A stretch of DNA of 64,000 nucleotides from Allantophomopsis cytisporea (lineage: Eukaryota > Ascomycota > Leotiomycetes > Phacidiales > Phacidiaceae). The notes beneath the pieces were generated by a model that had not been told where the DNA came from, did not search any database, and saw only the letters and a list, made by a program, of their open reading frames with translations. Position 1 is the stretch's first letter. Every line of letters begins with the position of its first letter. The stretch is from NCBI GenBank assembly GCA_024752435.1, contig CP103032.1:930001-994000 (forward strand). Reading direction: 5' to 3'. Positions 14,641 through 27,671 of the stretch are shown here, in pieces. A program made the translations under genes and the position numbers.

Positions 14641-16551
14641 ACATCAATATTATATTATTATTATAATCATAATCATTATCGTTGTGATTATTCTTACTAA
14701 TCCACTATTCCTAGCCAAGCATCATCACCAACGTATCAATCATGCCCGTCACTAGCACTGACTGTCTTCGTACTTATCGTTGGATACGGAACAGAACAGA
14801 ACAGTCTTCCATGTCACATACCCTAACACCCTTGAACTACCACTGCACGAACCTTGGGACGCCAGAAACGCCAGATCCAAGCAGCCCACCTAGTCATTCC
14901 AAGCCATATTCAATTAAATTTCTCCGATTTACTACGTTGCTATGCTTGACTTGAGTCTCTGACTTTACACGGCTACTCCAATCCAATCCAATCCAATCCA
15001 ATACTTACTCTATTCTTTTGAATGATTGAAGCACTCTATTCATACTGTATGCAGTATCCACACAGATTCTGTCTGATGCTCCCTGAGTTCAAGAACCCTA
15101 GTATCCCAATCTACTACTATCTTTTCCTTTTTACCAGGCTTTCTCTTTTGTCAGATCGCTGTTCACTAGCCCCCCTGCACAGCTTCTGCCAGTCTAAACG
15201 CGTAAATGAGAGAGGGAGAAAGGAAGAGGGAAAGAAAGAAAGAAAGAAAGAACCCCTCCAAGAGGAAAATGATGCGTGCTGTATCATCCATACATATGAA
15301 GTGCTGCTTTATCCATGCTCTTCACTCCTACAGACATCTGTCTATCTGGACTAGGTAGAATACTGGTATTAACAAGCCTTGTCAGGCTCGTCCATGTTGT
15401 TGTCAATCTTTTCCATCTTGCTGTTGGTCTACTATATTCATCCATATGGATTACTCAATTCTTACCAAAAACAAAACATAGAATAGAGAGCCCTTTCTCG
15501 TTTTGTCTTGGCTTGGCTGCTCTGGTCTTTCTCGCCGTTCTCTGACTGACGATCTTCCAGTGCTCTGGGTAATGTTGTACATACCAATATCTGCTACTCA
15601 CTGTATGGAGACTTGTGTTCATACTATTCATAACTCACTTCCGTCTGATGCTGAGGAGAGGAGTGAATTAAAGCAATGCCCTTAACCCAAGCCACCCAGA
15701 AGCTGTCAAACAAAACTTGCTAAAGGTCGACCCCTCTGACGCTTCATCTTCAAGCAGATCCAGTCCAATTCCTATCACTTCTAGGCCCAAAAAGTATTCA
15801 ACCTTGTGTTGCCCACAAGCCACAGTGGATTGTCTCCGTCTCCGCATGGGCATTTAGCACTAGCAAGACTGCCCTTATCCTGCCCATCAATCCCTCCTCG
15901 AAACCTTCCAACCTTGAATTTAAAAACAAGCCTGCGCTCTTCTGTCCGTCTTCCCGTGTTATCATTGCCTTCCCTACCATATTCTTCTACCGAGTACCAA
16001 ACAGTATCAATCCCATACCAATACCATACCACTCCGCTTCTCTTCTTGCGCGAGGCTGAGGCTGATCTTGCCGCAACACCAATCTACAACCTCATTTATC
16101 ACGCACCACACATTACCACTCGTTTTTTGTAACATTGCCCATCTACCCGTTTCAATCCTCAAAAACTCTGTTGCCCTTTCTTAGGTGATATCACCTGCCT
16201 TTTTCTACCCTTGGTCTTGATTTCAACAGTAGCCCAGAGTTTACGGTGTCACCATCTGCAATTCGACAGCAGGCGACTGTCCCAGGATATTCGAGTAACC
16301 GAATCATCAATCCTCTAGAGAACTCATTCCCAGGACAAGAACGTCATTAGTGGATATATACCTCTTTGGATCTTCTGTCAAGTTTGAAAGCAGAACTAAG
16401 ACAGTCCAATTGGTATTCAAGCCTTTTTACTAGTAAACGATACAAAAGCTCAGTGACCCGCAACGTCTCTTCCTTCCTTCAAGCAAGCCTCACGGTATTA
16501 GAAAGCCATCAGTATACCATCCCGAAAGGAGAACATCTGCACACGAAGTCA

Positions 16552-18012
16552 ATGGCAGCGACTATGTCCTACAGACCCTTCGATCATCAGCAGTCCATGC
16601 AAGGTGCTAAGCAAGAGACTCAACAGTCAAATTATCACAATCCACAGGGACAAGACTATTCGCATATCAGCAATCTCCCGCCGCCAATGCCATTGGGTTC
16701 CGCGATGGATTCGGGACGATCTTCTTCAATCTCATCCACGAAAAATAAAAACGTCAAGCGCTCAGCATCGAGTCCTAATGTAAGAGCACAAGCAGGTGCC
16801 GATGCAGCTTCCGCTGCTGAGAAGCGCCGTAACAAACTTGGCTACCACAGGACCTCAGTGGCTTGCAGTGAGTAAATACTCCCGGCTGTCCCAAACTCAC
16901 TCACTGACATTCATGCGGGTCATTGTCGAAGAAGAAAGATACGATGCATCCCAGCACCAGCTGATGCTCACGGCCGGTGCTCAAATTGTATTCGTCTCAA
17001 GAAGGAATGCATTTTCTTGCCAGTTGACCAGCAACCACAGGCCGACGCTGCTCACCGAAGAGGCTCCAAAGTTACTCTGGATTCAGGAAACACATCTTCG
17101 CCATCCTCGCCTTCACTTGTCAATGAACATCACTCAGGAATGCAGCAGCAGGAAAGTTTGCCACACGCATATCTAGCCATGCCACAAATTCAAGAGATCG
17201 GATCATCCAGCATTGATAGACACACCCGAACCGGAAGTTTCTCACCAGAGGTTAAGGGTACGTTGTACAGTTCAGATACACGATTCACCTCAACTTTGGA
17301 CGTGACTGATGAAACATCAGCTGGCTATCCAAGACCATACGACTATGGCCACGGCTCTTCCACTTGGCCTACCAGTGAAATCTCTCCCACAACTAAAACC
17401 AGCAATGATAACTACTGGCGTCCTCACGAATCACCCATAACCTCCGCCTTTCCCCCAACAAGCAATTACGCCAGCCAAGGCCACGTTACCAGTTCTCTTA
17501 GCAACTGGCCTCCTACATCAGCCATCGAGCCCTCCCACCGCGAAGATCTGTGGACAGTGCCACAACGATCGATGTCTTACGGCAATCTCGAAGGCCTCCC
17601 ACCCCATCCGCAAAACTCCTTCTCCGCCTATCACCACATGCCTCTTCCCAGCCAGGGTCCTCGAGAGATGATTCCCCGAGCAGGCATTGCTGGACGCAAT
17701 GATAGTTTCGCTCCAAGTCTCACAACTTCGGGGAGTGTTTCCAGCATGGCCGAAACGGCCCCTTCGGACTCGAGAGGGGGAAGTTTGAGTGGTCCAGGAC
17801 AGATGGGCAGCTATGGTATTGGAAATCAGTGGCAGGGTTACACTTATGCGAAGCAGGGTGCTCAGCAGGCTCCACAGGGTCAGGAATATGGTAATTGGGC
17901 TTATGGGCATGCAGCGCAACAGCAGAGCGGTCAACAGCAACCGGGTCATATATATGCGCATCCTGAGGCGACTGGTGGGCTATATTATCCAAATACATCG
18001 CATGGCGGTTGA
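16552..18012 (+). CDS. Zn2Cys6 transcription factor with a non-canonical intron end
   Basis: Predicted nuclear DNA-binding regulator of 469 residues. The start is the ATG at 16552 (MAATMSYRPF); the longer frame upstream begins with TTG. Exon 1 is 16552-16867 and exon 2 is 16919-18012. The binuclear zinc cluster needs both: exon 1 ends with the first Cys (C105), and exon 2 supplies SHCRRRKIRC, then GRCSNCIRLKKEC. The six cysteines (about 105, 108, 115, 126, 129 and 136) have the family spacing C-x2-C-x6-C-x10-C-x2-C-x6-C. The rest is rich in Ser, Pro, Gln, Gly and Tyr and looks disordered; I see no fungal-specific middle homology region. The donor GTGAGT and a CTGAC branch point are normal, but no AG lies where the intron must end: it ends in GCGG. 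A sequencing error, a mutated acceptor or unusual splicing are all possible. Target genes unknown. Confidence 0.82.
16868..16918 (+). other. Intron with GTGAGT donor but no AG acceptor
   Basis: The zinc-cluster frame before and after is unambiguous and fixes the intron at 51 nt, a normal size here. The CACTGAC branch-like motif lies near 16902. The last bases are catgcgg. The next downstream AG (about 16930) would put the protein out of frame and remove the second cysteine. Confidence 0.65.
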
Positions 18013-19002
18013 AAGCACGACGATAGGATTTATTGTCCGATATAATGTTGATTACGAAATGGTTTGAGCTACTAGGATAATGGAATGATATGGTCAAGAA
18101 AGGATAATGAGGTATGACGGTTTGGCAGAGGGTGGTGAGATGATTCATGGATACGGCTTTTGGAGAGTCTTTTCGAAAAAAATGTTCAATGATCAGGAGA
18201 ATACCTCGAACCGGGCGAGACGTCGAAAACGAGACAAGAAACATGAGACACGTCTGCTGTGGGACAAGACATTCATAGGAAGGGGACAATTCGAAAGGGC
18301 AATAATAGCTAAAGGAACTTCGAATATATATAATCGAACACATGCAAGTGTTTCCGGTCGAAACTTCTACAAGAGTCTGGTAACGCCGAATAGTCTGCGG
18401 AGATGAATATGCTGGTGGTGACAGTGATTTTGGTAGACAAACATAGTGGCTCCCTAGCTATGTCAGCTTGGTCTTGATTCTGCTGTAATCGCGTAGTAGA
18501 TTCAAGGCCTGCGTCGAAAGCCAGGTGATCCAAGGACTATTTACCGTCTCATAAGTCAGTCAGCCTAAATCCTGGCAGAGCTTGCATGCTTCGTAAGATT
18601 ACTAGGAACTCTAAATAGTATTACCTAGTCATAATAATCATGTATATAAAGACCAGTACTCGCTTCAAGGACTATCTTAAGCCAACCCCCCCCCACCTCC
18701 CTCTGGATTTATTCCTGTTCAAATAACTGGAAATCTTACCTGTTGAAACACAGGCAAATGAGTGGGTGTAGTATCAGTACGGTTCTCATCTTCGAAGGGA
18801 GCAGTTCTTCTTTACAAAGTGTGCACTACGCATCCGCACATCTAACACATAACCCATAGTATCAGAAAGCTTCTCTTCTCTGTACGACAATCAATCTACG
18901 AAGAATACGCAGTACGAAATCTGCATTGAACTTGTTTATGATATAAGCTCATTGCCTATATCATCGTAAGCAATACTCAACACCTGTTGTTACGCGTCGA
19001 AC
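18013..19002. other. Spacer downstream of the Zn2Cys6 gene
   Basis: Probable 3' untranslated region of the regulator followed by AT-rich spacer. No gene recognised. Confidence 0.5.
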
Positions 19003-19890
19003 ATGGTAGATAATAACTCTACAGAAGACGGCGAGATCGTCCAACGTCCGTAATGATACCTTGAACTTCGTTGATGCTCCCACTGTTGTCGTCATCACCG
19101 CCACCAACACCAAGAGACCTGCTGATAGTAAACATTCGAAACTCATCTTGAAGTCACAGTTCCTAACGTATTTAGATGGCTCTAGCGCCGAAGGCACCAA
19201 TGTAGTATCAAAGGTTAGCCTACGTATACTATATAAACCATTCACTAGCACTTGATATCAAGAAGCAGAAGGTCGACAAAGGATGTGGCTGCGATGGTGG
19301 TGGTGCTGCCGCTATTGAGACGGCTGCCCAAGTGGGAAAGTAAGTCAAAATATTGATGAGATTACAAGTAGCACTTGCTAACAGCTTCTATAAGTGATTC
19401 CACCCATCCGATGTCTAAGCTTCCCCATCAGAAAGGCCATTTGAAGGCAATTTATGAGAAGAAAGTGAAGGAGGTTGAGGAGCTAACCAAGAAGAATCAA
19501 GGAGCTTAAGGCTGAGATGGAGACTTTGCGGATGGCTCATGGTAATATTAACTAAGCTACTAAAAGGTACCTTGGCAGATATGGACGGACAAATAAACTA
19601 GTTCAAGGGGAGCTCTTAATGCTATAAAGGTTTCTCTCTAGTTATATAGGTGGCAAAATACACCGAATAGGGATTGAGTTAAAACTTTACGTTAAAGAAA
19701 GAAGGAGACTGAATTACAATAGACATAAGATAAGGAGCATTAGACTCATGATGCTCTTTTCGTAGGGTAAGAGGCAGCAAGTGAAGATAAAGCAGCTGCG
19801 GGAGGCTAATGGCGCTGTCAATTAGACTGGCGGGGGTGTTTCCACCATCGCGAAGGAGTTGATTCATTTACAGAGACAGATGTAGCTCGG
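19003..19890 (+). pseudogene. Degraded gene for a coiled-coil protein of unknown function
   Basis: Coding-like blocks in a fixed order show a gene that has lost its frame. An ATG at 19003 opens MVDNNSTEDGEIVQR, then one extra base near 19048 shifts the frame. The continuing frame (NDTLNFVDAPTVVV, from 19052) runs to 19213. It crosses two plausible introns, 19214-19262 and 19340-19394, both with matching phase. It then enters a Lys/Glu-rich coiled coil (KAIYEKKVKEVEEL) and hits TAA at 19507. A shift near 19500 restores another coiled-coil segment (KELKAEMETLRMAHG). A further block, RQQVKIKQLREANGA near 19767, is cut by TAG and resumes with STIAKELIHLQRQM. I do not recognise the family. That the introns are still readable suggests a recent loss. 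Confidence 0.6.
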
Positions 19891-21773
19891 AAAATTTGCT
19901 ATACAACATCACGAGGTTCATCGGACTTATCGAGGAACAGTTGCGTATGCGGAAAATTACCTTGAATTTACCCACAACCATTGAGATCTAGTGTGATGAT
20001 TGACCATGCCCTGAATCCAGTGGGCTATTCGTCGCTCAATATTGCAATAGTCGTCATGATCCGTTGCATTCTTAGTAGCATACGCAATCAAAACGCATAA
20101 GATAAACTATGATGAAGACACTGATAGTAGATAGTTAGACAATGCTGACTGACTCTTGAACCTTGACATCCAACAATCTCGAAATTCCGAAGCGAATTTC
20201 GTTCAGCGTCTCAATGATCAACCTGAAACTCAAACTTTTGGAGATATGTAAATCATGAGGGGTTTCCAGAGGGTCTCCAACACTTCCCCGTTGATGGCTT
20301 TGTCTTCTGTTTTGTACTTAATATCTTCATTTATATTATTAGACTTGAGGAGGTTCGCCCCTCTCAATATGAATGCAGCTAGAGTCGAACCGATGGTACA
20401 AATAGTTGTTCAAAGAGCCCATGTTGCTTGGTGGTATATCTCCCTGAAGTGGTATGAGATACATCAAAGTATCTCGTGTCACTTGATCACTTGGAAGGTA
20501 GTAACGAGTACTGCTTATGGTTATAGCCCTGCAACACTCAATGCTTCATCAAAGCTACGCACAAGACACATATGATGAATATGCCAAAAGGTGAATATTA
20601 AGTGGAATATTTATAGCCTACGAAAATTTCGAGTTTCATTGGAGTGTCATCTACAAGCTAGATCAATGTCACCATAGCATGCAGCTTCAAGTTTATTCCT
20701 CACGGACTCAGAGAAACAGCATACGAGTAAAGTTCTACCATATATTGACCAGCGAGACTAAGAAGATATTCCACGTTTGATACATGTGAAGATATAGAGT
20801 GCTGGGTAAGGTAGGTACAATAACGAATGCACTGTCACGTGACCTAATGTTTACTCGGGATCTGCTATCGGAACGCAAAAAATTGACCTTTGTTGATGTG
20901 CATAGAGAGGCGTCCGATGTCTTGGTTCATCTTGTCGATTTGCACTTTTCCTCATAACCCATCTAGCTCGGCTATCAAAAATGTGGGATAGAGGATGAAT
21001 ATCGGAGAAATCCACCAGAGCTGACGACCAGAAATTCCCAAGCCAGTAAAGAAAGCGAAGATCTTCGGAGACAATATGAAACATAAAAAGATATCATTCA
21101 ATACAGAGATCGCGAGATACTTTTCATAAGGTAATGCGAGATGTACAATCTAAGGCACATATAATTCACTGGAGATAACACATCGAAGTATCAAAAGCAA
21201 AAACGACAATGCGTAACGCGAAATTGAAGGGGATGACGGGTAACGGCAAGTGCAAATAAGTCACGGCTAGAGATTTCAATTTGAATTTTCAAGAGAAGTC
21301 TGAGTGCTGAATCTCGCGTCCAAAATGACGTAGGAGGACCTTGTATCTTCCGAGACATCAATAGACACTTATTTTGCCTTCGTGTTGCCTGCCACGAAGA
21401 GCCCTGCGCGCAAGACAAGTCGACGAACCATAAACTGTGCTTTGAATCCTTGAACTGATCGAGTGAGCCTGACGTGGAGATCTGTGTGCTTGTAGACCTT
21501 GCTCTTGAACTAGTCATTGTTCGACGTGTAAGACAGTACAGCTTGGAGAGTCAGTCTTGACTCTTTGGACTCCTTTACAAAAACATTACTTCAGCTTCCT
21601 TGGCTCTTATATGAGCTTCCACGCAAACCTCGTACAGTTTCCAGCTCGTTCACTATCAGGGTACTGCCTTCTTGTCATTTCCTTGACGCCTAAATGATTC
21701 TAGGATGCAATCTATTCGGCCAGCTTGCATCTAGAGCTACACGTAGAAGCCCGGAGGCCCTTCTCTCGCTCCT
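19891..21773. other. Spacer without recognised genes
   Basis: AT-rich. The frames at 20255-20575 and 21191-21517 have no domain, Cys/His pattern or splice support. Confidence 0.5.
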
Positions 21774-22830
21774 TCAATTGTCCAACCTAAGAGTTAATAC
21801 AATCAAACTAATATAAGCTGCGAGGCTGAGGGCTGTCAACCCCACAACCGCATTTCCGCTAGTTCGAAACTTCTTTCTGCCCAATCCATCCGTGCCAACC
21901 TCCGAGAAGAATTGTCGGTTGCCTTCCATTCGGCGGTATATGGAACAGCCCATCACCCCAGCGCCATAGACGGCGAACAGGGCTCCAATGGAGTAGAATT
22001 CTGCGGTGAAGATCTTGATCACTACAAGAGCGAACGAAAATTGTGAGAGCGCTGTTCGTGAATAGGCTCCTTCGAAAGTACGCTGTGAAGCGCGAATCTC
22101 TACTAGTCTACAAATAGTGAGTACGTATAGGTTTGCGTGTCAATTGACGATGATGTGGCCAAGTACAAGCCCGAGCCAATGATAAAGAAATACGAGAAAT
22201 AGTAAGAAATGCGCATTTGAACATAAAGATGGGATGGGATTTGAAGGGAAAGGAGAGGGGCAGACTTTCTCGGCTCTCTCGCCGAGAGGTAGATCTGTTG
22301 GGGAGATATGGAGTACATAAGAGATTTGCGAGATCCGTCTAGTTGCAGTCCGTCTTCGCGAGCCACAATCAAGACTTGATTCGACAAATAAGTACAAGTT
22401 TAGAAGAATCAGGTGAAGAAAAGCATCCGAACAGAAAAATGGCTCTTGTTTGCTTGACGCGGTTCATTTTCCCTTTTTTTCTTCTTTCTCCTCATTGATA
22501 CGAGGCAATTGATAGGCGGTGACGCGAATTCAGTGTGTAACAACACACTGAGCGGTGAGTGATAATAAGGCCGAGTGAGAGACAATGAAAGTTGAGCACG
22601 AACTCTTGTGCGGTCAGAACGACGGAACTATTTGGCTTTACTTAGCGACATGAGGCTCAAGAGACTAGCGAGGCATGTAGGAGAATTTCTTGGGTCTCTC
22701 GCGCAAGCGACTGCCAAAGCGAAGTAGGCTTTTAGAGGAGGGGTTTATGGGGATCCACTCACCGAGCGCGATGTAGTCGGAGATGAAATGTATCTTCGGG
22801 GTGAGGCTTAATTTTCGCAAGAAGAAAAAT
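21774..22830 (-). CDS. Small integral membrane protein, 5' end unresolved
   Basis: The last exon (22021-21774) encodes about 82 residues with two hydrophobic stretches: FYSIGALFAVYGAGVMGC and, near the C-terminus, LTALSLAAYISLIVLTL. Between them is a polar loop (RRMEGNRQFF...GRKKF). It has no ATG of its own: the frame opens directly after a TTGTAG acceptor. A second exon, 22830-22763, fits in phase and gives SLTPKIHFISDYIAL before a GTGAGT donor, so the product reads ...SDYIALVIKIFTAEF.... This makes the intron 741 nt, far longer than others in the window. The obvious upstream ATG exon (MHTMFE, near 22900, GTATGT donor) does not join in frame, so the start, or one base in the poly-T run, is uncertain. 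Size and layout resemble accessory subunits of mitochondrial inner-membrane complexes, but I recognise no family. Confidence 0.5.
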
Positions 22831-25800
22831 CTGTTAGATCTCGCAAAGGCGCGATGTGTTGTACAAAGTGGTTGGGATGAGGATGCTTAACATACCTCGA
22901 ACATGGTGTGCATTGTCATTTTGTGCGAGCAAGTAATTATGATCTTTGTGAATCTGGGGTCGCTGGGGAAGTGGAAAGGTTGATTGGGGTGCAGGAAGGC
23001 TTTTCTGGCCTCTGATTGAAGCGGAAAACTGCAATAGTGAGGCAAGGTAGGTATGTAGTTAAGTGGCGGTAGTGGATGAGGGGGAGCAGGAGCAAGAGCA
23101 GGAGCAGCGGGAGTGACAGCAGACAGAGTGCCGTAGGATAGTTGCAGCGGTAGTATGAAGCTGGCGCTTTGGATTGGTAGGTAGCTTTCCTTACTCCGTA
23201 GAATAATAGGTAGGTAGGTAGGTAGGTAGGTAGGCCGTAGGAGGAGGAGGAGGAGGGGGAGGAGGGGAATTCTTTGACTCGACTTGAGTAATGTACCAGG
23301 ATTCCGTAACAACAACACGAGTCTTTCGGAATAAGGTAAAGAGTGTAGTGGTAAATAGACTACGGTAGTAGTGAGATTGTTTATCGGATCGTCGAACGCA
23401 AGGAGAAGAACGAATGATGTTGGACGTACGGTGGGCGTGGGCGTGGGCGTGTTGCTTTCGAGTCGGGAAAGTTGAGTGAGCTATGTGGATTGTACATATG
23501 GATTGTGTGGGTTTGTTGGTTTGAAGAAGCGTGAAAGATGTGCTACATGGAGGGGTGACCCTTTGGCGGTGGATGGCGATGCTGAGTGGATATGGCCGGG
23601 CGCTGCTTATGCGTGGGTGGATTCCTCGTCGAGTCCACGGAAAGTCATTTGGTGAGTGGGTCACGAGTATATTGAGATAGTCCCTTCGACACAACACGAC
23701 ACAATACGACACAATACAATAAACAATCCTACTGCGTACGACGTACTCCAATACTCTGTCTCGTCTACCTTTACATGATATCGTGCTCTGATGTTCTCTG
23801 ATGTTCGACTCTCGTCGTGAGGGGTTCTCAGTTCTTTCGAAGACATAAATATACTCGACCTCACAGACAAACAGCTTCTGTCCCTCAAACATGCCTGTTC
23901 AAATACGCCTGATACGCCTGCAGGTTATGCACTACCACGCAAGTGTTCCGCTGAGCGTGACTGAACATGGCTGGCTATGCCTTCTTTCACTACAAGATGC
24001 CTGCTGAGCGTCGTACTGTGTAGAACTCTCGCTTTTAGACTCCTCCAAGTCTTCTCCAACCCCCCTGCCTTACTTTTGTAGATCCCACCAACGCCTTTCC
24101 CATCGCATCCGCATTCTCTATGCGCATGTAAACCATACTTACAAAGTATGAGGCATATGTAGGTCTTTGAAGCCCCATGAGGCCATTATTCAATGGCTAG
24201 AGCGCTTCTTATCATTGAGGACGTACGAGCAAAACCCACAAATCCACAAACCCACAGACACACCAAGCTGAGATGGGATGGAGCTGTGAGGGGATGGATG
24301 TCACGGATATGTTTTTCCATTCCATGCCTGGAGCTGGACATGCTTCAGAGACATGACTGAAGATGGGGTGACTCGCTGAGAGAATATGGAATACCGTCCC
24401 CATCGAGTAAGTATGCGCTCGCTCTCGGGCGCCTATTTAACATCGTGGATCAGACATGCAGCAACATATTCTCCACTGTGGAGTTGTACTACATACATGT
24501 GAGCTAGGTATCTCCACGAATTCTCTTCTTAAGCAAGAGAAAGGCGTACATCAAGATCCGTGCGATTACAATACATAACGCATGAATACGAGGAGGACCT
24601 TCTTGAGCCTCGGCGAAAATTCGATATTTACCCCGATATAAAATAGTGATAAGGTGGAAAGTCTGATAGTCGAGCTGATAAGTGAAGCGGCTGATAGCGC
24701 CTCAGATACAGACAGGGGGTTGAAAAAAGCAGATGAATATGGCTATCGATTAGAGTATTATTCAGCTGCGTCCTAAAAGTATAATTCGGACTTCTCCTCA
24801 TTCTTTGATGCGCCTATGCAATGACTGTCATAATTCGAGGCTGGCTCATGCATAAATATAGATTACCAATGTGATATATTCGGAGCAACGAATAACGGCA
24901 TATGTTGAGAGTCCGCGCACTACGTACCGGTGCATATCCGTGCTTGTAGCCATCCATGCATGCGCATACGCAACGTACTGGAGTAGATACTTCGCATGTA
25001 CGGATACTGTATGGAGTAGTATGTGTGTACATACATACACTGACATATGTACGCACACACGGAGTACATGATGCAACAGAGGAGACGTTTTGCTCTGCGC
25101 GTCGGGTGGCCAATGCTGATAACAAGAGTAAGACACGGTGAAACCTAGAGCACAAAGACGTCAGGTCTCTGGTTCAGAAGATAAAAGTAGCTTTTTGATG
25201 TTATCTCTTTGTACAAGTCAAGGAGTTGTTGAGTATAGAGAGGCTGTTATGTGCATTGCAATGTGCACATGCTGTCCCTACATATCAGAGCCCCTTTAAT
25301 AAATCGAAGCCTTGTTGGGTGACGGTTCAGATGGTATGGCAATGTACTGAGCGTAACAGTCACTCACTACCTTGAGATGAGAATGCCGTATATAGTGGAG
25401 AGGCACACAAAGATTGACGAGGTTGACGTGATACAGCATATTCATTTGTTCCGTGGAGAGGCCCTGGCCCGTAGAATGGCCGCTATCTTAGCATGTAGTA
25501 CTTTGCCTACCTATGGTCGGCTATTAGAGTAAGGATTAGATGGTCGTAGTACTATGAGTAAGAGTAAGGAGTAAGGATGGCACGATTGAACGAGTGGATT
25601 TTGGAGGGGTTTGATGATAGGCAGATAAATGATGGGAACTCTTTTCTCTCATTTTCGCGTTCGCACTCGCGCTCCAGTTCGCGCCCATTCATCGTCGTCT
25701 GGATCTACGAACATCTAGCCTTTGTTCTCGTCACTCCAAGTACCGTGCCTCTTCCTTGCCTGTCTCTTGGGGGTGTAGGCTTGGTAAAGAGGAGGGGGAA

Positions 25801-27671
25801 GAGAGAGGAGGTTCTTGGAGATCGTGGGACTCAACATACTTGTTACTTGCCCTTATCCAAATCTCCGTCATTATCCCATGAGACATGCTGTTGCCAGTCC
25901 GGCGGGCACGCGTATCTACATTCAATCGAAGGTCAAGCAGTCCGGCTTGCAGCTAATCTGCTGTCAGCGACCCCCTTCATCGGGTGGTGAAATTAGGCAT
26001 TTCTAGGGCAGAATAGGAGTGAAATCCATAGGGAGTAGTGCTGAAAGATGGCCCTGCTACCGGCTTACTCCCAGTACACTACCCCCCTAAACGGAGATAG
26101 TCAGATAGTGCCGAAGAAGCTCACGATGATACCAGACACACCCAAGATCCCTTTTGGGCGTCGCTGGGCTTTGCTGGGCTCTGCTGGGCTCTGCTGGGCC
26201 TCAATAGCTACATTTTGTCCATGGATAGAGCCTGTTTCCGCTGTTCTGGCTGTGTTCTATGTAGAATACTCGGAGTAGTGAGAATATGTTGTCCTTCTTC
26301 TAGGCGCGTGCAATCTACAGCGTAACTGCTTGTAGTCAAGTGTGGCTTAAGCGTCCTTTTGGCTGCCCTTTCCCATTCACCCTCCCATGCCTTTTTGCTG
26401 CTCTGCAATGGCCTTTTCATGCCAATGTGTACCATTTTTGCTGGTGCGCCACAGTGGCTGATGTGCCCCGTCCTCACCGCGTCCTGGTATTACAGCGGGG
26501 CTGGTGGGAACATGTTGTATGACAGACCAACCACCTCTCGCTGCACTGTACCGTCAATGGTGAACCAAAACCATTGTCCCGTAGTCCAGCCTCTGGGTAT
26601 ATGTATGTGCGTGCTTGAAGGCCAGAGCACGCAGTAACACTACTGCAGAACGCACGAAGCATAGGAGAGTAGGACAGGAGAAGGATGAGGAGGAGGAAGT
26701 AGTAGTACGTATCAGTACTGCGTGGTATTGAGGAGTATCATAAGATAGATAGATACTCTTAAAATTCGCGGAGTGGTTTAGGATTAGATCGAAGTAGCAC
26801 AATGCACTCGGCGTCATAGTGAATGTGGCAGAGCATCGTAGTCTTCTTCAACCCTCTCATCCATCTGCAGCTTGTGTGTGCATGGAGCAGGCCGGTTGGA
26901 TTCGACTCCATCATCCTAGACCAAGTCTTGTCCTCACTCGTCGAGCAGGGGATCGTCAATAATATGGATAACCCTTTCGATCTGCGCGCGAAGCGGTGGA
27001 TACAAGCATTGAACAGACCCCCGACGTCTGATACCTGATAGTAGCATAGTATCCATTATTGATTATCATGTCACTTCATATACACAGTCGAATCCCATCT
27101 CAAAATCTTTCCTCCTCTTCTCTCGACATTTTTCTCTTTTGCCTCAACCTCCGTCAACATTCTTCATCGGTATATTCCTACCTCGTATCAATCGCAAGAG
27201 TTTCAAGCTTCCTTTTGAGCTTGAAAGGTTGGGAACTCGCTGCAGTCCGCCATTCAGATAGCCACGGCATATCACGGCAACACTGCTGCATCTGAAACAA
27301 TTGCGTTGAGGCAATTGGCCCCCTCTTCACTCCTTTCGTGCATTATCATCTGCTTGACCCCTGTCGCTCAGATCTGCTATTGTGGCTATTTCATTACACG
27401 TAACAGGCATTAAGAACGGGCTTTAATATCCCTGTAACAACAATCACTCGACTTGATACCGGCCGCCGAACTCCTCTCTAGTCAAACTACTCATCTCCTC
27501 CTCTCGCCTGCCGAGACTTCCTGAATTTTTTTCTCTTCTCTAGGTCCATATCCTCTTTGGATCACCCGGACTTCATTCATAATAATTTTTTGGGAGGAAA
27601 AAGGGAAGAAGTGGAATGTGTGGAGGAGTATAGGATATTAAAAAAAGCGGTGTTGACGCTCTTCACCCGCC
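22831..27671. other. 4.8 kb spacer and promoter of the disordered-protein gene
   Basis: No supported gene, apart from a possible 5' exon near 22890-22920 of the small membrane-protein gene. Low-complexity frames include a (TAGG)7 array at 23207-23234 that translates as repeated YLPT. A tandem tgctgggctc unit lies near 26160-26200. From about 27070 to 27671 the DNA is pyrimidine-rich, as in promoters and leaders of highly expressed fungal genes. Confidence 0.5.
23207..23234. repeat. (TAGG)7 microsatellite
   Basis: Seven perfect tagg units, read directly; followed by a GGA-rich run. Confidence 0.95.

Larger units (their letters stand above)
3680..16551. other. 12.9 kb stretch without a supported gene
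   Basis: Many short frames on both strands, but none has a recognisable domain, a consistent exon chain or a length beyond chance. It contains short tandem arrays (12804-12835, 13181-13221), microsatellites near 10280-10320 and 14564-14640, and CCAAT and GAAA runs near 14987 and 15230. The last 1.5 kb is pyrimidine-rich and probably holds the promoter and leader of the regulator at 16552. Short fragments of decayed genes could be hidden here and not recognisable by eye. Confidence 0.55.

Noticed and set aside
14430..14755. Frames with poly-His, poly-Pro, poly-Ser or poly-Met
   Set aside because: Translation of a compound trinucleotide microsatellite, open on both strands.
22887..23892. Overlapping proline- and Tyr-rich frames on the minus strand
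   Set aside because: Coding appearance comes from (TAGG)n and GGA-rich microsatellites.
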